Source: Palaemon carinicauda (Eukaryota > Arthropoda > Malacostraca > Decapoda > Palaemonidae). Taken from it: a DNA stretch of 64,000 nucleotides. Positions 1-11,114 of the stretch are shown piece after piece. Position 1 is the first letter of the stretch. Each line of letters opens with the position of its first letter. The stretch is taken from assembly GCF_036898095.1 (NCBI RefSeq), contig NC_090725.1, forward strand, positions 209,850,070-209,914,069, given 5' to 3'. The translations under genes and the position numbers were made by a program. A model generated the notes under the pieces. It was not told the origin of the DNA, did no database searches, and saw only the letters and a program-made list of their open reading frames with translations.

Positions 1-1079
1 CTATTTTGATTTCATACCTTTGTGCCAATTAATGAACTTTACCTTATGTTTTCTGACTGGTTATCAGGTGTTCCACCGGGTGTACTTTCTTGGCAATTGT
101 TAAACCACTTATTATTGCTTCTCATGTTCCCCTCCACCCGCTACATGGAAAAATGATGGGGAACCTAAGGGGAAATCCATAAACGAATGTAATAAACGGA
201 TATGAAAGGACTTATTCACTAACAGATATACTGTACATAAGGGGGTATTTTCCAGTATGTCGACTACACGTTTCATGGTGTATGTATGATGACTGCCATA
301 CCCCATACCTCCCCAATTTTCAACTCTTTCGCTAAGAATATGGCAGTCTAAGGCGTTGCAAGGGGCCTTTAAGTAAGTAGGTAAGGATTCTGCTTTTAGG
401 TTAGGTGGGAAGTTTAGGCTATGTCGTGTTCGAGGCACACGTTCCTGTCCGTTATTATACAAAGGCTCCATATTCTTAATCTAACTTAGCATATTTGATG
501 GCCTATAGGACGCACTTTTTTTCCCAATTTTTGGCTAAAAAATCAGCATGCATTTTATATGTCTTTACAACTCTGGCACAACAGTGAATGCTACTAGCTT
601 TGTCATAGAAAACAGGATCAAAACTCAGATTTCCTATACGAATACTAGTTTTTGTCCTATAATAGGAGATTGGTTCAAGCACTGCTGTAACTTGTCACTT
701 AAAAATCTTATAACAAGGTGTCAGCAATTATCTGACACCCTCCTAACATTTCCGCATCTTCGCAGTCATCGTTACTGAAGATACTCAATTTCTATCATGC
801 TGTAAAGAGAAAAAGTATGAGAAAATTTACCAAAAATATTCAAGCCAGCGAAAACGTTAGTCCTCGCTGGCGGGTGCTATCAAAGTGACTACTCAGTGAG
901 CAATCAGTGGGCTGCAACTTGTCCCATTCAGTAACTATCAACCACTTGTTTACACCTCGTAAAATTTTAATTCGTGTATTCCAGCTTTGTTGTTATCTCC
1001 TACATAGACGAAATTTTGTACAGTATATGATCCTTGGTCTCAGGATTGATTGCTGCAAGATTGGTCAAGACGTGACAAT
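1..1079. other. Unassigned AT-rich sequence
   Basis: No coding region, RNA gene or repeat family is recognised here. The short open frames on both strands have no recognisable domain and no consistent start context. It may be RBM8A intron or upstream flank, since the N-terminal RBM8A exon is not found in the window. Confidence 0.5.
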
Positions 1080-1740
1080 TAGAAGCCAGCGATCTCCATT
1101 CCCATCTTGTTCCAGTGGAGTTCGGGACGAATGTTACCGTTGGCTGAACGCCGAAAACCTCATCAGGGGAATTCCACTCGACTCACCACCCTCAGAGCTG
1201 CTTTTGTTCTTGATTGCATCCAGTAAGGGGTGAGGCACACAAATAAGGAATCAGACACTTCAAGATTATGGTTCCCAGAAGAAAAGCACCTGCATATTAA
1301 CCACAACTTGTTTGAAATGCATGTAGGGCACTCGTTAGTGTTGATAAGAGACAATACTATGGTCGTAGCATACTTTTAACAAGCAAGGAGGGTCTGTCTC
1401 ACAGATTTTACAAGTTGACAAGGCAGCTGAATATCTCGGTAATGGCCAACACTAGAGCTGTCGGCAAGGTTCATCCCTGGAAAGAGGAATGTTCTAGCTG
1501 ACAATCATTTGCCAGGTGCATTTTGTAAGTTCAGAATGGTCCCTTCATCGTGCAACGGAAGAGCCTTCTACTGTCGACCACCAACCCATCTGTTTGCCAC
1601 ATTACTAGATAAAAATTTCTTGGTGTTCTGTTTCCCCATTTCAAAACTATGGGAAGGATTTGAGTATACCGTCCAACACCTAATGGACCACCTGTACATT
1701 TACACTTGTCCATATGATCAATTGGACTCATAGAATCCTG
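1080..1740 (+). pseudogene. Decayed DIRS RNase H to methyltransferase-like remnant
   Basis: Translated in shifting frames this stretch follows the RNase H region of DIRS element A1. Near 1138 it reads R-W-L-N-A-E-N-L-I, against a W-L-A-G-E-N-L block in A1. Near 1219 there is a D-A-S-S-K-G block in place of S-D-A-S-K-I-G-W-G. At about 1345-1400 a D-N-T-M-V-V-A-Y block is followed by K-Q-G-G-S coding, and near 1470 a P-W-K-E-E block stands for P-G-K-R-N. The segment after 1560 still resembles the D-L-F-A-T region. Several stops and frameshifts break it, and no terminal repeats are seen around it. It is an old fragment, not an active gene. Confidence 0.75.
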
Positions 1741-1785
1741 CTTTTCCAACTAGAGTTGTAGCTTAGCTAGTAATAATAACATACA
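1732..1785 (+). repeat. 3' tail of dispersed retroposon (AAT-tailed)
   Basis: A short copy of a 3' end that recurs in the window: CTTTTCCAACTAG, then GTTGTAGCTTAGC, then AATAAT. Better copies lie near 28560, 42780, 61300 and, inverted, near 40620 and 41750. The constant end followed by a variable AT-rich microsatellite is typical of non-LTR retrotransposon or SINE 3' ends. Confidence 0.6.
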
Positions 1786-1923
1786 GTTGCACCAACATAT
1801 ATGGAGATGTTATAACTCCAAGGATGCTATATTTACTTTACTTTAGCCTAGAGAACTCATGAATATGCACGTTAGTACTGTAATTCTCCTTTGCATATAA
1901 AGAAATACGCTACAATAATGCAG

Positions 1924-2128
1924 TTGTTCCGTAATTGAAATACAAACCACGCTATTTAATATGGGTTATTACTTCGGCGGAGCTGAATGACGAGCCATTA
2001 GATTTTTAAAGAGGGTTTACTACCCCACCGCTAGTTAGCGGGGGATAGGGAGGGGTAGTTTGCTACCCCCCCCCTCCTCCCTCCTCCCTCCTCCCTCACA
2101 CACCGGTGAATACTTCACTTTACTTTTA
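1924..2128. repeat. A1 left inverted terminal repeat
   Basis: Starts near TTGTTCCGTAATTG and runs through the GC-rich CTAGTTAGCGGGGG block to the GTGAATACTTCACTTT motif. The reverse complement of most of it is found at 9583-9768. Its outermost 45 bases instead match, inverted, the start of the ICR at 9437. The same left end recurs at 61384 (element A7). Confidence 0.9.
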
Positions 2129-2230
2129 GCTCGGGCGGAGAACAGACCTGTCTGCTCTCTCCATCGCTTTGACTGCCTAATCTGTTTTGCTTTTTCTTTC
2201 TCAGAGTGTGTGAAGTTGGCCTCTATCATC

Positions 2231-5165
2231 ATGCGTACGTGTCCTGGTTTACCTGACCGCCCTTGTGGGACCTTTATGTCGGCGGTAGACACGGATCCTC
2301 ACACCTTGTGTCCTCATTGTAGTGGCCAACGGTGTGAAAAGGGTAATGTATGCGGTGAGTGTAGGGAGTGGTCTACCTCCCAGTGGGAGAGGTTTGTCCG
2401 GCGCCGGAAGAAGTCCAAAGGGATATTTCTCTTTCAAAGGCTTCTTTGAAGAGAGAAAATCCCAAGGCCTCTTCTTCTGTTGCCTCCAACCTCTTCCGAG
2501 AGACCGTCGAAAGGGAGCGTAGACCGTTGTTCTGTTGACCGATCCCGGGGTGCGGGAGAGGTAGTTGCCTCCCATAGCGAGGCAGCTGCCCCTCCTCCCT
2601 CGGACGAGGATATTGATTTCCCTGTACCTAACCGTGATTTGTTGCAGCTTTGGTCTTCCTTGGGGCTTCAGGGTTCGCCCTCCAAGGAAGCCCTGTTTGA
2701 TATGATCAAGCTGGGAGCAGCTGTTAAACAATCGCCGGCGATAGCAGACGTAGATCCTATGTCTATCGTCGACGTTGTTATAACGGAGGCCTCCAGTGTG
2801 TCGGATCAAACTGCTCCTGTTGTTGCTGAGGTAGCTGAAGGCTCTGATTCCCCCTCCGAACATCTTTCGAGTGCGGAACTTAGTCCCACGGTCTCTCCTG
2901 CTGGTGATTCTCCCCCCCCCGGGGGAGGTCACTTACAGAGACTCCTCTGCAGAGGCCTTACGAAGGTCAGCTTGCTGATCCCACGGCCCCTAGAGGGCGT
3001 ATAAGGCGGAATGCTCGTCCTCCCCTTCGCTGTAGAGGTCTTCCTTCTCCTCACAAAGGAGTTAGGAGGCGCCTTTTCGGCTCGTCATCCCCGCAGTCCT
3101 CTGCTGAGGAGACTCACCGTTCTCCGATCCTGCTAGCTACCACCTTAGACCTCTCCGAAGATCGTTCGCGATCTCCTTCAGTGGAAGGTCGTCCTTCGGG
3201 ACCCCCTGACCTGTCACCCTCCAGACCTGCTGTCCTGCCATCACCCTTCAAGGATACTGATCCTGTCATTGTACAGGCACCGGTCCCTTCGGGGCACAAG
3301 GGACTTGAGCGCAAAACTGTGCCTCAGTCCCTTAAGCGCCAGGCACCCCCTGTGCGCCGTCTTGCTGCGGTTCCTGACCTAGTGCCATTGCACTCCCTAG
3401 CGCGCTCCTGTACCTGTTCATGCGCGCCAGGTTAACCCTGCGCGCCCTCCTGCAGTTCCTGCGACAGCGCCTAAGCGCTCCCCTCTTCGTCAGCGCTCTC
3501 CAGGCCCCCAGCGCCCATCTGGAGTCAAGCGCATTGCAGTAGTTCCTGACACAGCGCGCAAGCGCTCACCAACACGCCAGCGCTCTCCTACAGCCCAGCG
3601 CGCAGTACAGGAGGTACATAAGTTAGCGCACGGGCGCTCACAGGTACCCCTGCCTCCTTCTAAACTGCGCACCCTGTGCGCCCGTATCCTGTTGCGCGCC
3701 ACGCGCGCCCAGCCCAGCAGCGCACACCTGTGCGCCCGAATCCTGTTGCGCACCGTGCGCTCCCATCGCAGCAGCGCACACCAGTGCGCCCGATTCCGGT
3801 TGCGCGCCCATCCCAGCAATACACGCCCTTGCGTCCGCATCCTGATGCGCGCCCACGATCCCCTGTGCGCCCAGCGCACCCTCGTTCACCTTAGAGGGCA
3901 GTTCCTGCACCACCTGCCCATCGTTCTCCTACGCGCCAGCGCATAAGCTCACCCTTGCGTCCTCATGAGGCTGCGCAATCGCGGCCTCGCCCCGTGCTTC
4001 CTGACTCGCGCTCCTCGCCCTCGCGCTAGGAATATTTCTCCTGCGCACGCGCGCCCCATAATTTCGCCCGCACGGGCTCACCAGCAGGTTCCTGCGCGCC
4101 TGTGCACACGCGAACAGAAGGTTGCTCACGTTCCAGCTCCTATCCTGCCTTCAACACCGCCCCACGTTCAAGCTCCTGCGCGCCGCACGCCCTCACCGTC
4201 ACCTGTACGCGGTTACGCGTGCACGCGCGAAGTTCCTGTACCACACGTTCCTGCCGCGCGCGATCCAGGGCAGGGCTCATCGCGCGATTCTCGCCGCGAT
4301 CGCCAGCGCGATCCCGCACGCGACCTCTTAGGGCTTCAGGCAGACAGATCTTCTTCTCGTTCCCCCCCTCGCAAGCGCAGAACAGCGCGCTCGCCTGAGG
4401 AGGGGAGGTTTTCGGACAGGTCTAAGGACTCTCTTTCAGCTCAGGCGAACCCTCGTTTGTCGACTCCTCCTCGGGATCGTTCGATCCCCTTCCCTCCAGA
4501 TTGAGTGACTGATAGCACGACTGTCAGTCAACAGCCCTGGTTTGATACCATAGTCAGAGCTCTCATGCAAGCTTTTAAGCCTGTGTTCTCTGAACTAGGT
4601 CACAAAGCAGTGGCTACCTTGTCTCCCCTGAAGAGGAAGAGAGGAGTCCCCTCCGTGGTGACTTCTCCGAGGGCTAAGCTGTCTCCTCGTAAATCCTTGC
4701 GCATGGCTCCTTCTCCTCCCCAGACTTTCTCTCCCGCCCCTACGGATGAGGATTTCCCATCCTCGGGAGTCGGATGAGCCGGTACGTTCCCCCATCGCAC
4801 CAATGGGAGAAACTCCGCCTCTCCCTGAGAAGTCTCCTCACGCCGGACTGGAGATGAGCCTGCATCCGTCGTTGTTAGAGTCCTGTATCCCTCCCAGGAG
4901 GGAGCCGAAGGACTCGAAGACTTTGCCGAAGTCTTCTACATGGATAAGACAGGAACCAGCTAGTCCTTCGGAGAATGTCCACGTGTCCCCCCAGGAAGAG
5001 CCTCTGGGGACTGGAGACTTTGCTGCTAGCCCTTCGGGAGGAGAGCATCAAGAGTCAGAACATGTGTTCTGGCAAGTTCTGACCCTCATGAGAAATCTCA
5101 ACGGGTTTCCGGACCCTGAGATTCCTCCTCGTGAGGGGAAGGACACGGTCTTGGACCGAGTCTAA
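2231..5165 (+). pseudogene. A1 Gag-like ORF1, N-terminal and middle part (frameshifted)
   Basis: The likely start ATG at 2231 opens a Cys-rich N-terminus (M-R-T-C-P-G-L), with Cys at residues 27, 30, 35, 41 and 44 and His24, giving H-x2-C-x2-C-x4-C-x5-C-x2-C, followed by a basic R-R-R-K-K stretch. The frame closes at 2449. Homologous coding continues at 2480-3004 with a conserved L-Q-L-W-S-S-L-G-L block and an L-G-A-A-V-K-Q-S-P block, both shared with element A7. From 3440 to 4330 the region becomes Arg/Pro/Ser-rich through degenerate repeats. Coding then hops between frames at 3965-4504, 4505-4777 and 4746-5165. This corresponds to DIRS ORF1, a presumed capsid and nucleic-acid-binding protein. 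At least four frame changes mean no full-length protein can be made. Confidence 0.8.
3440..4330 (+). repeat. Degenerate GC-rich repeats coding Arg/Pro/Ser-rich Gag segment
   Basis: Irregular repeats rich in GCGC, such as CAGCGCACACCTGTGCGCCC, cover this stretch. They correspond to the R-Q-R-S-P repeats better preserved in element A7 (62758-63850). Because the DNA is low-complexity, several frames on both strands stay open; those frames are not counted as genes. Confidence 0.75.
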
Positions 5166-5406
5166 GGCACCCAGAAGCCCTCTAGGGCCAGTGCAGCCTT
5201 GCCCTGGTCACAAGGGATGAAGAGTGCCAGAGACAAGGTCGAAGGCCAGGTCTCCGAGCTTGCCTCTTCCAACAGATCCAGCGCCGGTAACAAGCTCCTC
5301 CCTCCTCCTTGAGTCCATCAGAGGAGGTACTTTGAGATCTTAGAGGAGACTTGTTTGAGTCTTCCCATTCACCATACTGTGGAAGAACTCACCGGGGGAG
5401 TCCCTC

Positions 5407-6012
5407 TTGAGAGACTCCAACCGGCAGATTTTGTATTCTGCCACTGAGATCCTAAGCCAGGAGAAGGTGGCGAAGTGTGCCATGCAGGCAACTTCGTGGC
5501 TTGACATCTGGCTGGGGTCTCTGGGCATCCTGGTGCGTTCTGAGGACCTGTCCAAAGAAAGCACCAGGAAGGCACTGGAGACTTTCTTACTCTCTGGCAC
5601 GCGGACCATCGAGTTTCTGGCCCACCAAGTCTCGAGCTTGTGGGCCAATACGATCCTGAAACGTCGAGACGCAGTTGCCGAGAGGTTCCACCAGAAAGTC
5701 CCCAGTTCCGACGTTAGCAGGCTCAGACACACTTCCGTGCTCGGTAAGAGTCTGTTTGAGCCTAAGGACGTGGAGCTAGCCGCTGAGAGGTGGAGTAAGT
5801 CCAACCAAGACTTCTTCCTCTACAGGGCCCTGACATCTAGGCCCTACAAACCTCCAGCAACTCAGCAGCCAAGTCCAGCTAAGAATACGAAAAAGACTAC
5901 AGCAGCGAAGCCAAAGGTGTCTAAGCCCTTTCCCGTCAAGGACAGGAAGGGTAGGAAGTCTTCCAGAGGAGGTAAAAATCCTAGAGGGAGCGGCCGTGGC
6001 CATAAACGCTAG
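5407..6012 (+). pseudogene. A1 Gag-like ORF1, C-terminal part
   Basis: A 201-residue open stretch that is the intact C-terminal part of the A1 Gag-like protein. It begins within a longer homologous segment (Gag-like coding with stops occupies 5166-5406). It contains an A-T-S-W-L-D-I-W-L-G block comparable to the L-D-W-C-L-G block in element B4, then a T-I-E-F-L-A-H block shared with the decayed element C2. It ends in a strongly basic Lys/Arg/Gly tail (G-R-K-S-S-R-G-G-K) that probably binds nucleic acid. The stop at 6012 lies just before the RT region. On its own this fragment has no plausible start; it is the 3' remnant of ORF1. Confidence 0.75.
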
Positions 6013-6121
6013 GATTGGCAGTCCCCCTGCATGTCCACCAGTGGGGGAATGCCTACAAAGTTGCCCGACAGGGTGGCAGCAACTCGGGGCAGATACCGGG
6101 ACAATTTCCGTGATCGCTTAG

Positions 6122-8109
6122 GGTTATCGCATCCCGTTCACATCCTCTCTACCTTCCCTGACAGGGAGGCCAGTGTCATTGAGCTCCCTTACCTTGGAAT
6201 CGGTAAGGGGGCAAGCCCTCCGGGCAGAAGTCGAGACCATGTTGAAGAAGGACGCTCTCCAAGAGGTGGTAGACGGGTCCCCAGGCTTCTACAGTCGACT
6301 CTTTCTTGTAAAGAAGGCGTCTGGAGGCTGGAGACCAGTCATCGACCTCTCGACTCTGAACGGGTTTGTCAGACAGACTCCGTTCAGCAAGGAGACGGCA
6401 GACACGGTCATACTTGCAGTGAGACCGCAAGACTTCATTTGTACACTGGACCTGAAGGACGCGTACTTCCAGATCCCAGTCCATCCGTCTTCCAGGAAGT
6501 ACCTAAGATTCTGCCTAGACAACAAGATCTACCAGTTCAAGGTGCTATGCTTCGGTCTCTCCACAGCTCCTCAAGTGTTCACCAGAGTGTTCACCCTGAT
6601 TTCATCGTGGGCTCACAGGATCGGTATCCGTCTCCTCGTTACCTGGACGACTGGCTGATCCTAGTAGACTCGGAGGCAACCCTTCTTCGCCACCGAGACA
6701 GGGTTCTCGAGCTTTGCCAGGATCTGGGGATCATGGTAAATCTTGAGAAGTCCTCTCTGCAGCCCTCTCAGAAACTGGTATACCTAGACATGGTCATAGA
6801 CACCAATCTCCACCAAGCCATCCCATCAGACGACAGGATAGCAAGGCTGAGGAAGGTCGCAAGGCCTTTCCTTAAACGAGAAGAACTTCCAGCCCAAACG
6901 TGGTTACGTCTCCTCGTCCACCTTTCTTCCTTGGTCCGTCTGGTTCCCAATGGTCGCCTCAGAATGAGATCCCTCCAGTGGCGACTCAAATCTCGGTGGA
7001 ATCAAGGACACGATTCCCCGGACTTTCTGATCCCTATGGGTCCTGCGGAACAGACAGACCTTCGGTGGTGGCTAGCAGGCGAGAACTTACGAAAGGGAGT
7101 GGATCTTCTCGTCCTTCCCCCAGATTTGATGTTGTTTTCGGACGCATCAAAGATAGGGTGGGGGGCCCACGTTCTGAACCACAGGACCTCAGGCCTGTGG
7201 TCAGAATCAGAAAGGTACCTCCACATAAACCTGCTAGAAATGAAGGCCGTATCCCTGGCACTTCAGAAGTTCCATCAGGTCCTGGCGGGCCACTCTGTGT
7301 TGGTGATGAGCGACAACACCACAGTAGTGGCTTATATCAACAAGCAGGGAGGTACCTTCTCGGAACAGCTATCCCATCTTGCAGTAGAGATACTGAGATG
7401 GTCCGAAGCCCACTCGGTCACACTTTCAGCTCGCTTCATTCCTGGCAAAAGGAATGTGCTCGCCGACAGTCTGAGCAGAGTGACGCAGATAGTAGGTACC
7501 GAATGGTCTTTGGATCCTCAAGTAGCCAACAAAGTCCTGACTTTGTGGGGTTCCCCGACTGTGGATCTGTTCGCTACAGGGCTGAACTTCAAGCTCCCAC
7601 TGTACTGCTCCCCAGTCCCGGACCCCAAGGCTCTCTGGCAAGATGCCTTCCAACAACGGTGGTGGCAAGATGCCTTCCAACAACGGTGGGACAACATCGA
7701 CGTTTACGCCTTTCCCCCGTTCTGTCTGATGAGGAAGGTACTCAACAAGACCAGAATATCAGTCAATCTATCGATGACCCTGATAGCTCCGCTATGGCAT
7801 CACACAGAGTGGTTTCCAGACCTTCTGCAACTCCTGACGGAGCCTCCGAAACTCCCTCCACGTCACGAGCTACTCAAACAGCCACACGCCAACATCTTCC
7901 ACAAAGCCGTAGCTTCGCTTCGACTTCACTCCTGGAGACTATCCAGCACCTCCTCGCTGAGAGAGGATTTTCGCAACAAGTTGCGAATAGGATGTCTGGA
8001 CACCTGCGCAAGTCATCCGCAGGGGTCTACCAGGCGAAGTGGCGAGTCTTCTGTGGTTGGTGTCGTGGAAGGGGTATCTCTCCACTCGATGCCACTATTC
8101 CAGCAATAG
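6122..8109 (+). pseudogene. A1 reverse transcriptase / RNase H / methyltransferase-like (broken)
   Basis: The RT part (from G-Y-R-I-P-F near 6122) carries the motif-A block L-D-L-K-D-A-Y-F in the frame ending at 6658. The Y-L-D-D catalytic motif at 6640 lies in another frame, so one base is missing or extra around 6633-6638. An in-frame TAG at 6119-6121 also precedes the RT. RNase H follows with its acidic residues all present: Asp in S-D-A-S (7141), Glu in L-L-E-M (7237), Asp in S-D-N-T (7312) and Asp in A-D-S-L-S-R (7465). A methyltransferase-like region with D-L-F-A-T and Y-A-F-P-P-F motifs ends at 8109; such a domain is known in DIRS1-type polyproteins. It overlaps the recombinase frame that begins at 7794. 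Confidence 0.88.
7636..7689 (+). repeat. In-frame 27-bp tandem duplication in A1 methyltransferase-like region
   Basis: Two exact copies of a 27-base unit (7636-7662 and 7663-7689) encode W-Q-D-A-F-Q-Q-R-W twice, just before the Y-A-F-P-P-F motif. Element B4 has one equivalent segment at this place, so this is a private duplication in A1. Confidence 0.9.
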
Positions 8110-8956
8110 CAGAGTTTTTTGTGTATTTGCGGGAAGAAATGCGCCTTTCATTCTCGGTGGTAAAAGGCTATCGCTCAGCCTTAAGCCTAGCCTTCAGGCT
8201 CAAAGGAGTGGACATTTCTTCCTTGCTGGAACTTTCTCTACCTGCCCTCAGTCAGAAGTGAGACCTCCTCCATGGAACGTGGTTCGAGTTCTCAGGTCTC
8301 TAAAAAGACCTCCCTACGAACCATTACACCAGGCTTCAGATCGCCACCTTACTTGGAAGACGGTGTGCCTGCTAGCTTTGGCCTCAGCCAAACGAGTCAG
8401 CGAACTCCATGGTCTCTCATACGACATCGCCCATTCAAGTGGATGGGGGGAGGTAACGTTCAGATTCGTCCCTGAGTTTGTTGCCAAGACTCAGAATCCG
8501 GGAGTGCCGGACCCTAGGTTCGACTCTTTCCAGGTTTCGAGTCTTCGTTCTGTAACAGATGACCCAGACCATCTCCTACTGTGCCCAGTAAGGAGTCTAA
8601 GGTTGTATCTTAAAAGAACAGCTGCAGTTCGTCCCCAAGTGCGAGCCTTGTTTGTGACCACTGGGAAAACGAAGAGGAGGGTCACCAGGAATACCATTTC
8701 AGCCTGGATTCGCAAGGTAATACACCTAGCCTTGAATCCGGGCCCTCCTCCGTCACGTCGCCCCAGAGCACATGATGTCAGGGGCATAGCTACGTCCCTG
8801 GCCTTCAAAAAGAACTATTCAGTGACGCAGGTCCTGCAAGCTGGGGTGTGGAAGCGTCAGACGACCTTCACAGCCCACTACCTTCAAGACGTGACACACA
8901 GGAGACTCGATACGTTCTCTATTGGCCCTGTGGTGGCTGCACAACAGCTGGTCTAA
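7794..8956 (+). pseudogene. A1 tyrosine recombinase (one frameshift)
   Basis: The integrase of DIRS elements, which inserts circular DNA without target duplication. The likely ATG at 7794 lies inside the end of the RT/RNase H frame. The N-terminal SAM-like, DNA-binding part (Y-Q-A-K-W-R-V-F, then V-K-G-Y-R-S-A) runs to a stop at 8261. The catalytic part continues in another frame to 8956. Catalytic residues are visible: Arg in S-A-K-R-V-S-E (8393), His and Arg in H-D-V-R (8771 and 8780), and Tyr in A-H-Y-L-Q-D (8879). A single-base frame change near 8255-8265 separates the halves. Otherwise the family signature is complete. Confidence 0.9.
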
Positions 8957-9436
8957 CCTCAGGCTCCTTAATGGACAGGTAGCAGAAGGTTGAGGGCATT
9001 GTTACCTGGTTTTTAGTCTGCATTAATGAAAAGGTTTGTCTGGCCCTTATTCTTTTCTTCATCCTCTCCTCCCTTGGAGAAAGCAGCATCCTGGGTTCTC
9101 TGCACAGCTGACCTCAAACCACTGCAGGTAAACCATGCTCCCTTGTGTTCTTAGTATTAAGATTAATACTGTTGCGTCCCCATACCCTGACGAGGTGGTA
9201 TTGGGAGAGTCCTAGCCTAGATTTCCATCTGAAGAACTCCAGGTCAACTTCCTAGGACAAGTCACTCTTCTCACCTTCACACACAGCTTATGTAGGCCGC
9301 AGCAGTTGCACAGCAATGCTAGCGAGGTGCAGGGACTCCTTATTTCCTGAGTACTTACACACTCAAATATGGAGTCCCTGGGCAAAGCCAAAGTCAGTAT
9401 GGCAGGGACTTACCACCCTTCCTAAGCGGTGAGTCA
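8957..9436 (+). other. A1 3' untranslated segment before the ICR
   Basis: Non-coding element sequence between the recombinase stop and the ICR. A related stretch (GTTGCATCCCC for GTTGCGTCCCC, then the GTAGGCCGC / ACAGGCCGC block) occurs at 60600-60914 in the A6 3' end. That helps show 60602-61383 is the 3' end of an A-family copy. Confidence 0.7.
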
Positions 9437-9537
9437 CCCATATTAAATAGCGTGGTTTGTATTTCAGTTACGAAACAAATGACAAATTCGTAGATAATTT
9501 GTATTTTTCCTGACTATACAAACCTTAGCTATTTAAT
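9437..9537. repeat. A1 internal complementary region (ICR)
   Basis: The first half (to about 9478) is the reverse complement of the left outer end at 1924-1970. The second half is the reverse complement of the right outer end (9731-9768 joined to 16240-16260). This arrangement is diagnostic of DIRS1-type elements, in which the ICR is thought to template completion and circularisation of the DNA copy. Confidence 0.92.
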
Positions 9538-9582
9538 CAAACTTGCCCGCCAGCCCTATCCCCCGTGAAGTCCTACCTCTAA

Positions 9583-9768
9583 GCAAAGTGAAGTATTCAC
9601 TGGTGTGTGTGAGGGGGGGGGTTTAGCAAGCTACCCCTCCCTACCCCCACGCTAACTAGCGGTGAGGTAGTAAACCCTCATTAAAAACCTAATGGCTCGT
9701 CATTCAGCTCCGCCGAAGTAATAACCCATATTAAATAGCTAAGGTTTGTATAGTTAGGAAAAATACAA
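9583..9768. repeat. A1 right inverted terminal repeat (proximal part)
   Basis: Reverse complement of the left ITR, from AGTGAAGTATTCAC through CTAACTAGCGG to CATATTAAATAGC, then the right-specific end TTTGTATAGTTAGG. It is cut at 9768 by element B2. The remaining end ATTATCTACGAATTTGTCATT is at 16240-16260. Confidence 0.9.
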
Positions 9769-9948
9769 TTTTCAATATCAAACTTACCCGATGATCATAT
9801 AGCTGTCAGCTCTGCTGCCCGACAGAAAAACCTACGGGCGGAATACGCCAGCGATCGCTATACAGGTGGGGGTGTACATCAACAGCGCCATCTGTCAAGT
9901 AGGTACTCAAGTACTCGATGTCAACATAGAACCAATTTTCTCTCTGTC
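9769..9948. repeat. B2 left inverted terminal repeat
   Basis: Matches, inverted, 16035-16239. Both arms carry the same subtype-specific words, for example GATGATCATATAGCTG and its complement, and GTACTCAAGTACTCG and its complement. The outermost ends differ (TTTTCAATATC on the left; a 35-base AT-rich extension on the right), as in other DIRS ITRs. Confidence 0.9.
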
Positions 9949-11114
9949 GTGCCACTGGCAAGACCTACTAAATACGCTGTTACTAACTGGATTTGTTTTC
10001 ACAACGATTTGGTGAAGTACACTATTCCAGTTTTGAGCTTTCGCTATGCAGGGGTTTTATCTTCATTTCAAAACTTGAACTCGTTTTGGATAGATTTAAT
10101 TATTGTGACGAAGAGAGTATGGACTCTCTTTCACTTTTAAATGGCCGACCCTTCCCTTAGACGGAAGTGTGTTTAGGTTTTTGGTAATTTTGCTTAACAC
10201 GTTATAGATCTATATATGTTATATCTCTCCGCCTTTATAGGCCTCTTCGATTAACTTTCCATTTATTATAAACATATAACAATAAATTTTTATGTTTGTT
10301 TATATGCGACCTTTCCTGATTGTAGGCGGTCCTAACTTGGAACCGAAGTTAATTAACATTGAGCCCGTTATATCGTATTTAACCTTTAAAGAATTTTATA
10401 CTTTTTAAATTTTAATGTTTTATGAAAGAATTTCTTTGATAGTCTCGTACTGTTTTCAAAGATGATCTTACGTTTAGTTTTTAGTCTACGCAGTTGTTGA
10501 CGTTCAGGACGTTCAACATGCGCTCTATCGTTACGATAGAGAGAGAGTGTATCACGGTTTCACTTTGCAGTAAGAGTAAACCGATTCTGGCGTTTCGTTC
10601 ATTCTTTCTTAGCTTAAATGGTTTAAATTCTAAATTAAAGGAACTTTTTATTTGGAAAACCTTTCAGTTTTTTCCTTTAGCAAATAACATGTTTTAACGA
10701 TATATAATTGGGCTCTTCTCTCAGGTGCGAAATCAAGAGAGAAAGAGAGAGAGAGATAGAGACGGAGGGAGAGAGAGGAGAATAAACGTTTCGTTCAAGC
10801 TGGTAACGTTGTTCTCGTTTTTTACTCTCCTCCCTAGTCGCTGTAGGGGAAGAAGGTAAAACGTTTCTAGGGTTTTATTCTTGTTCCCAGGCTATGTGCG
10901 GTGAGAGATTGTAAACGTAGTTTATTTGATCTAGTGTTTAGTCTCTTTCCCAGCCACTGAATTCTTTATCTTATTTATGTTTTCTGTTGCATTGTACGAC
11001 TGTTTTCGCAATTACTACCTTTTAATGAAGGATAGGATTGCGTGTTTCAGGTAGAAATCAGTTAAAGTTCGATTTCAGTGAAATAAGTGCAAAACAGAAA
11101 ATCAAAGTGATAAA
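9949..11114 (+). other. B2 leader with conserved hairpins
   Basis: A non-coding, AT-rich leader closely related to 29181-30289 in B3 and absent from B4. It includes the shared block AAGAGAGTATGGACTCTCTT (10100-10130 area), a GA-rich tract near 10735-10790, and two small hairpins at about 10497-10540: GTTGACGTTC/GACGTTCAAC and CTCTATCG-TTA-CGATAGAG. No protein-coding frame longer than about 65 codons is conserved between the two copies. Confidence 0.65.

Noticed and set aside
112..471. 119-codon minus-strand frame
   Set aside because: No recognisable domain, repeat or splice context; chance length in AT-balanced DNA.
2249..2932. 227-codon minus-strand frame opposite A1 Gag
   Set aside because: It mirrors the GC-rich Gag coding strand; no domain, and the opposite strand shows conserved Gag blocks shared with A7.
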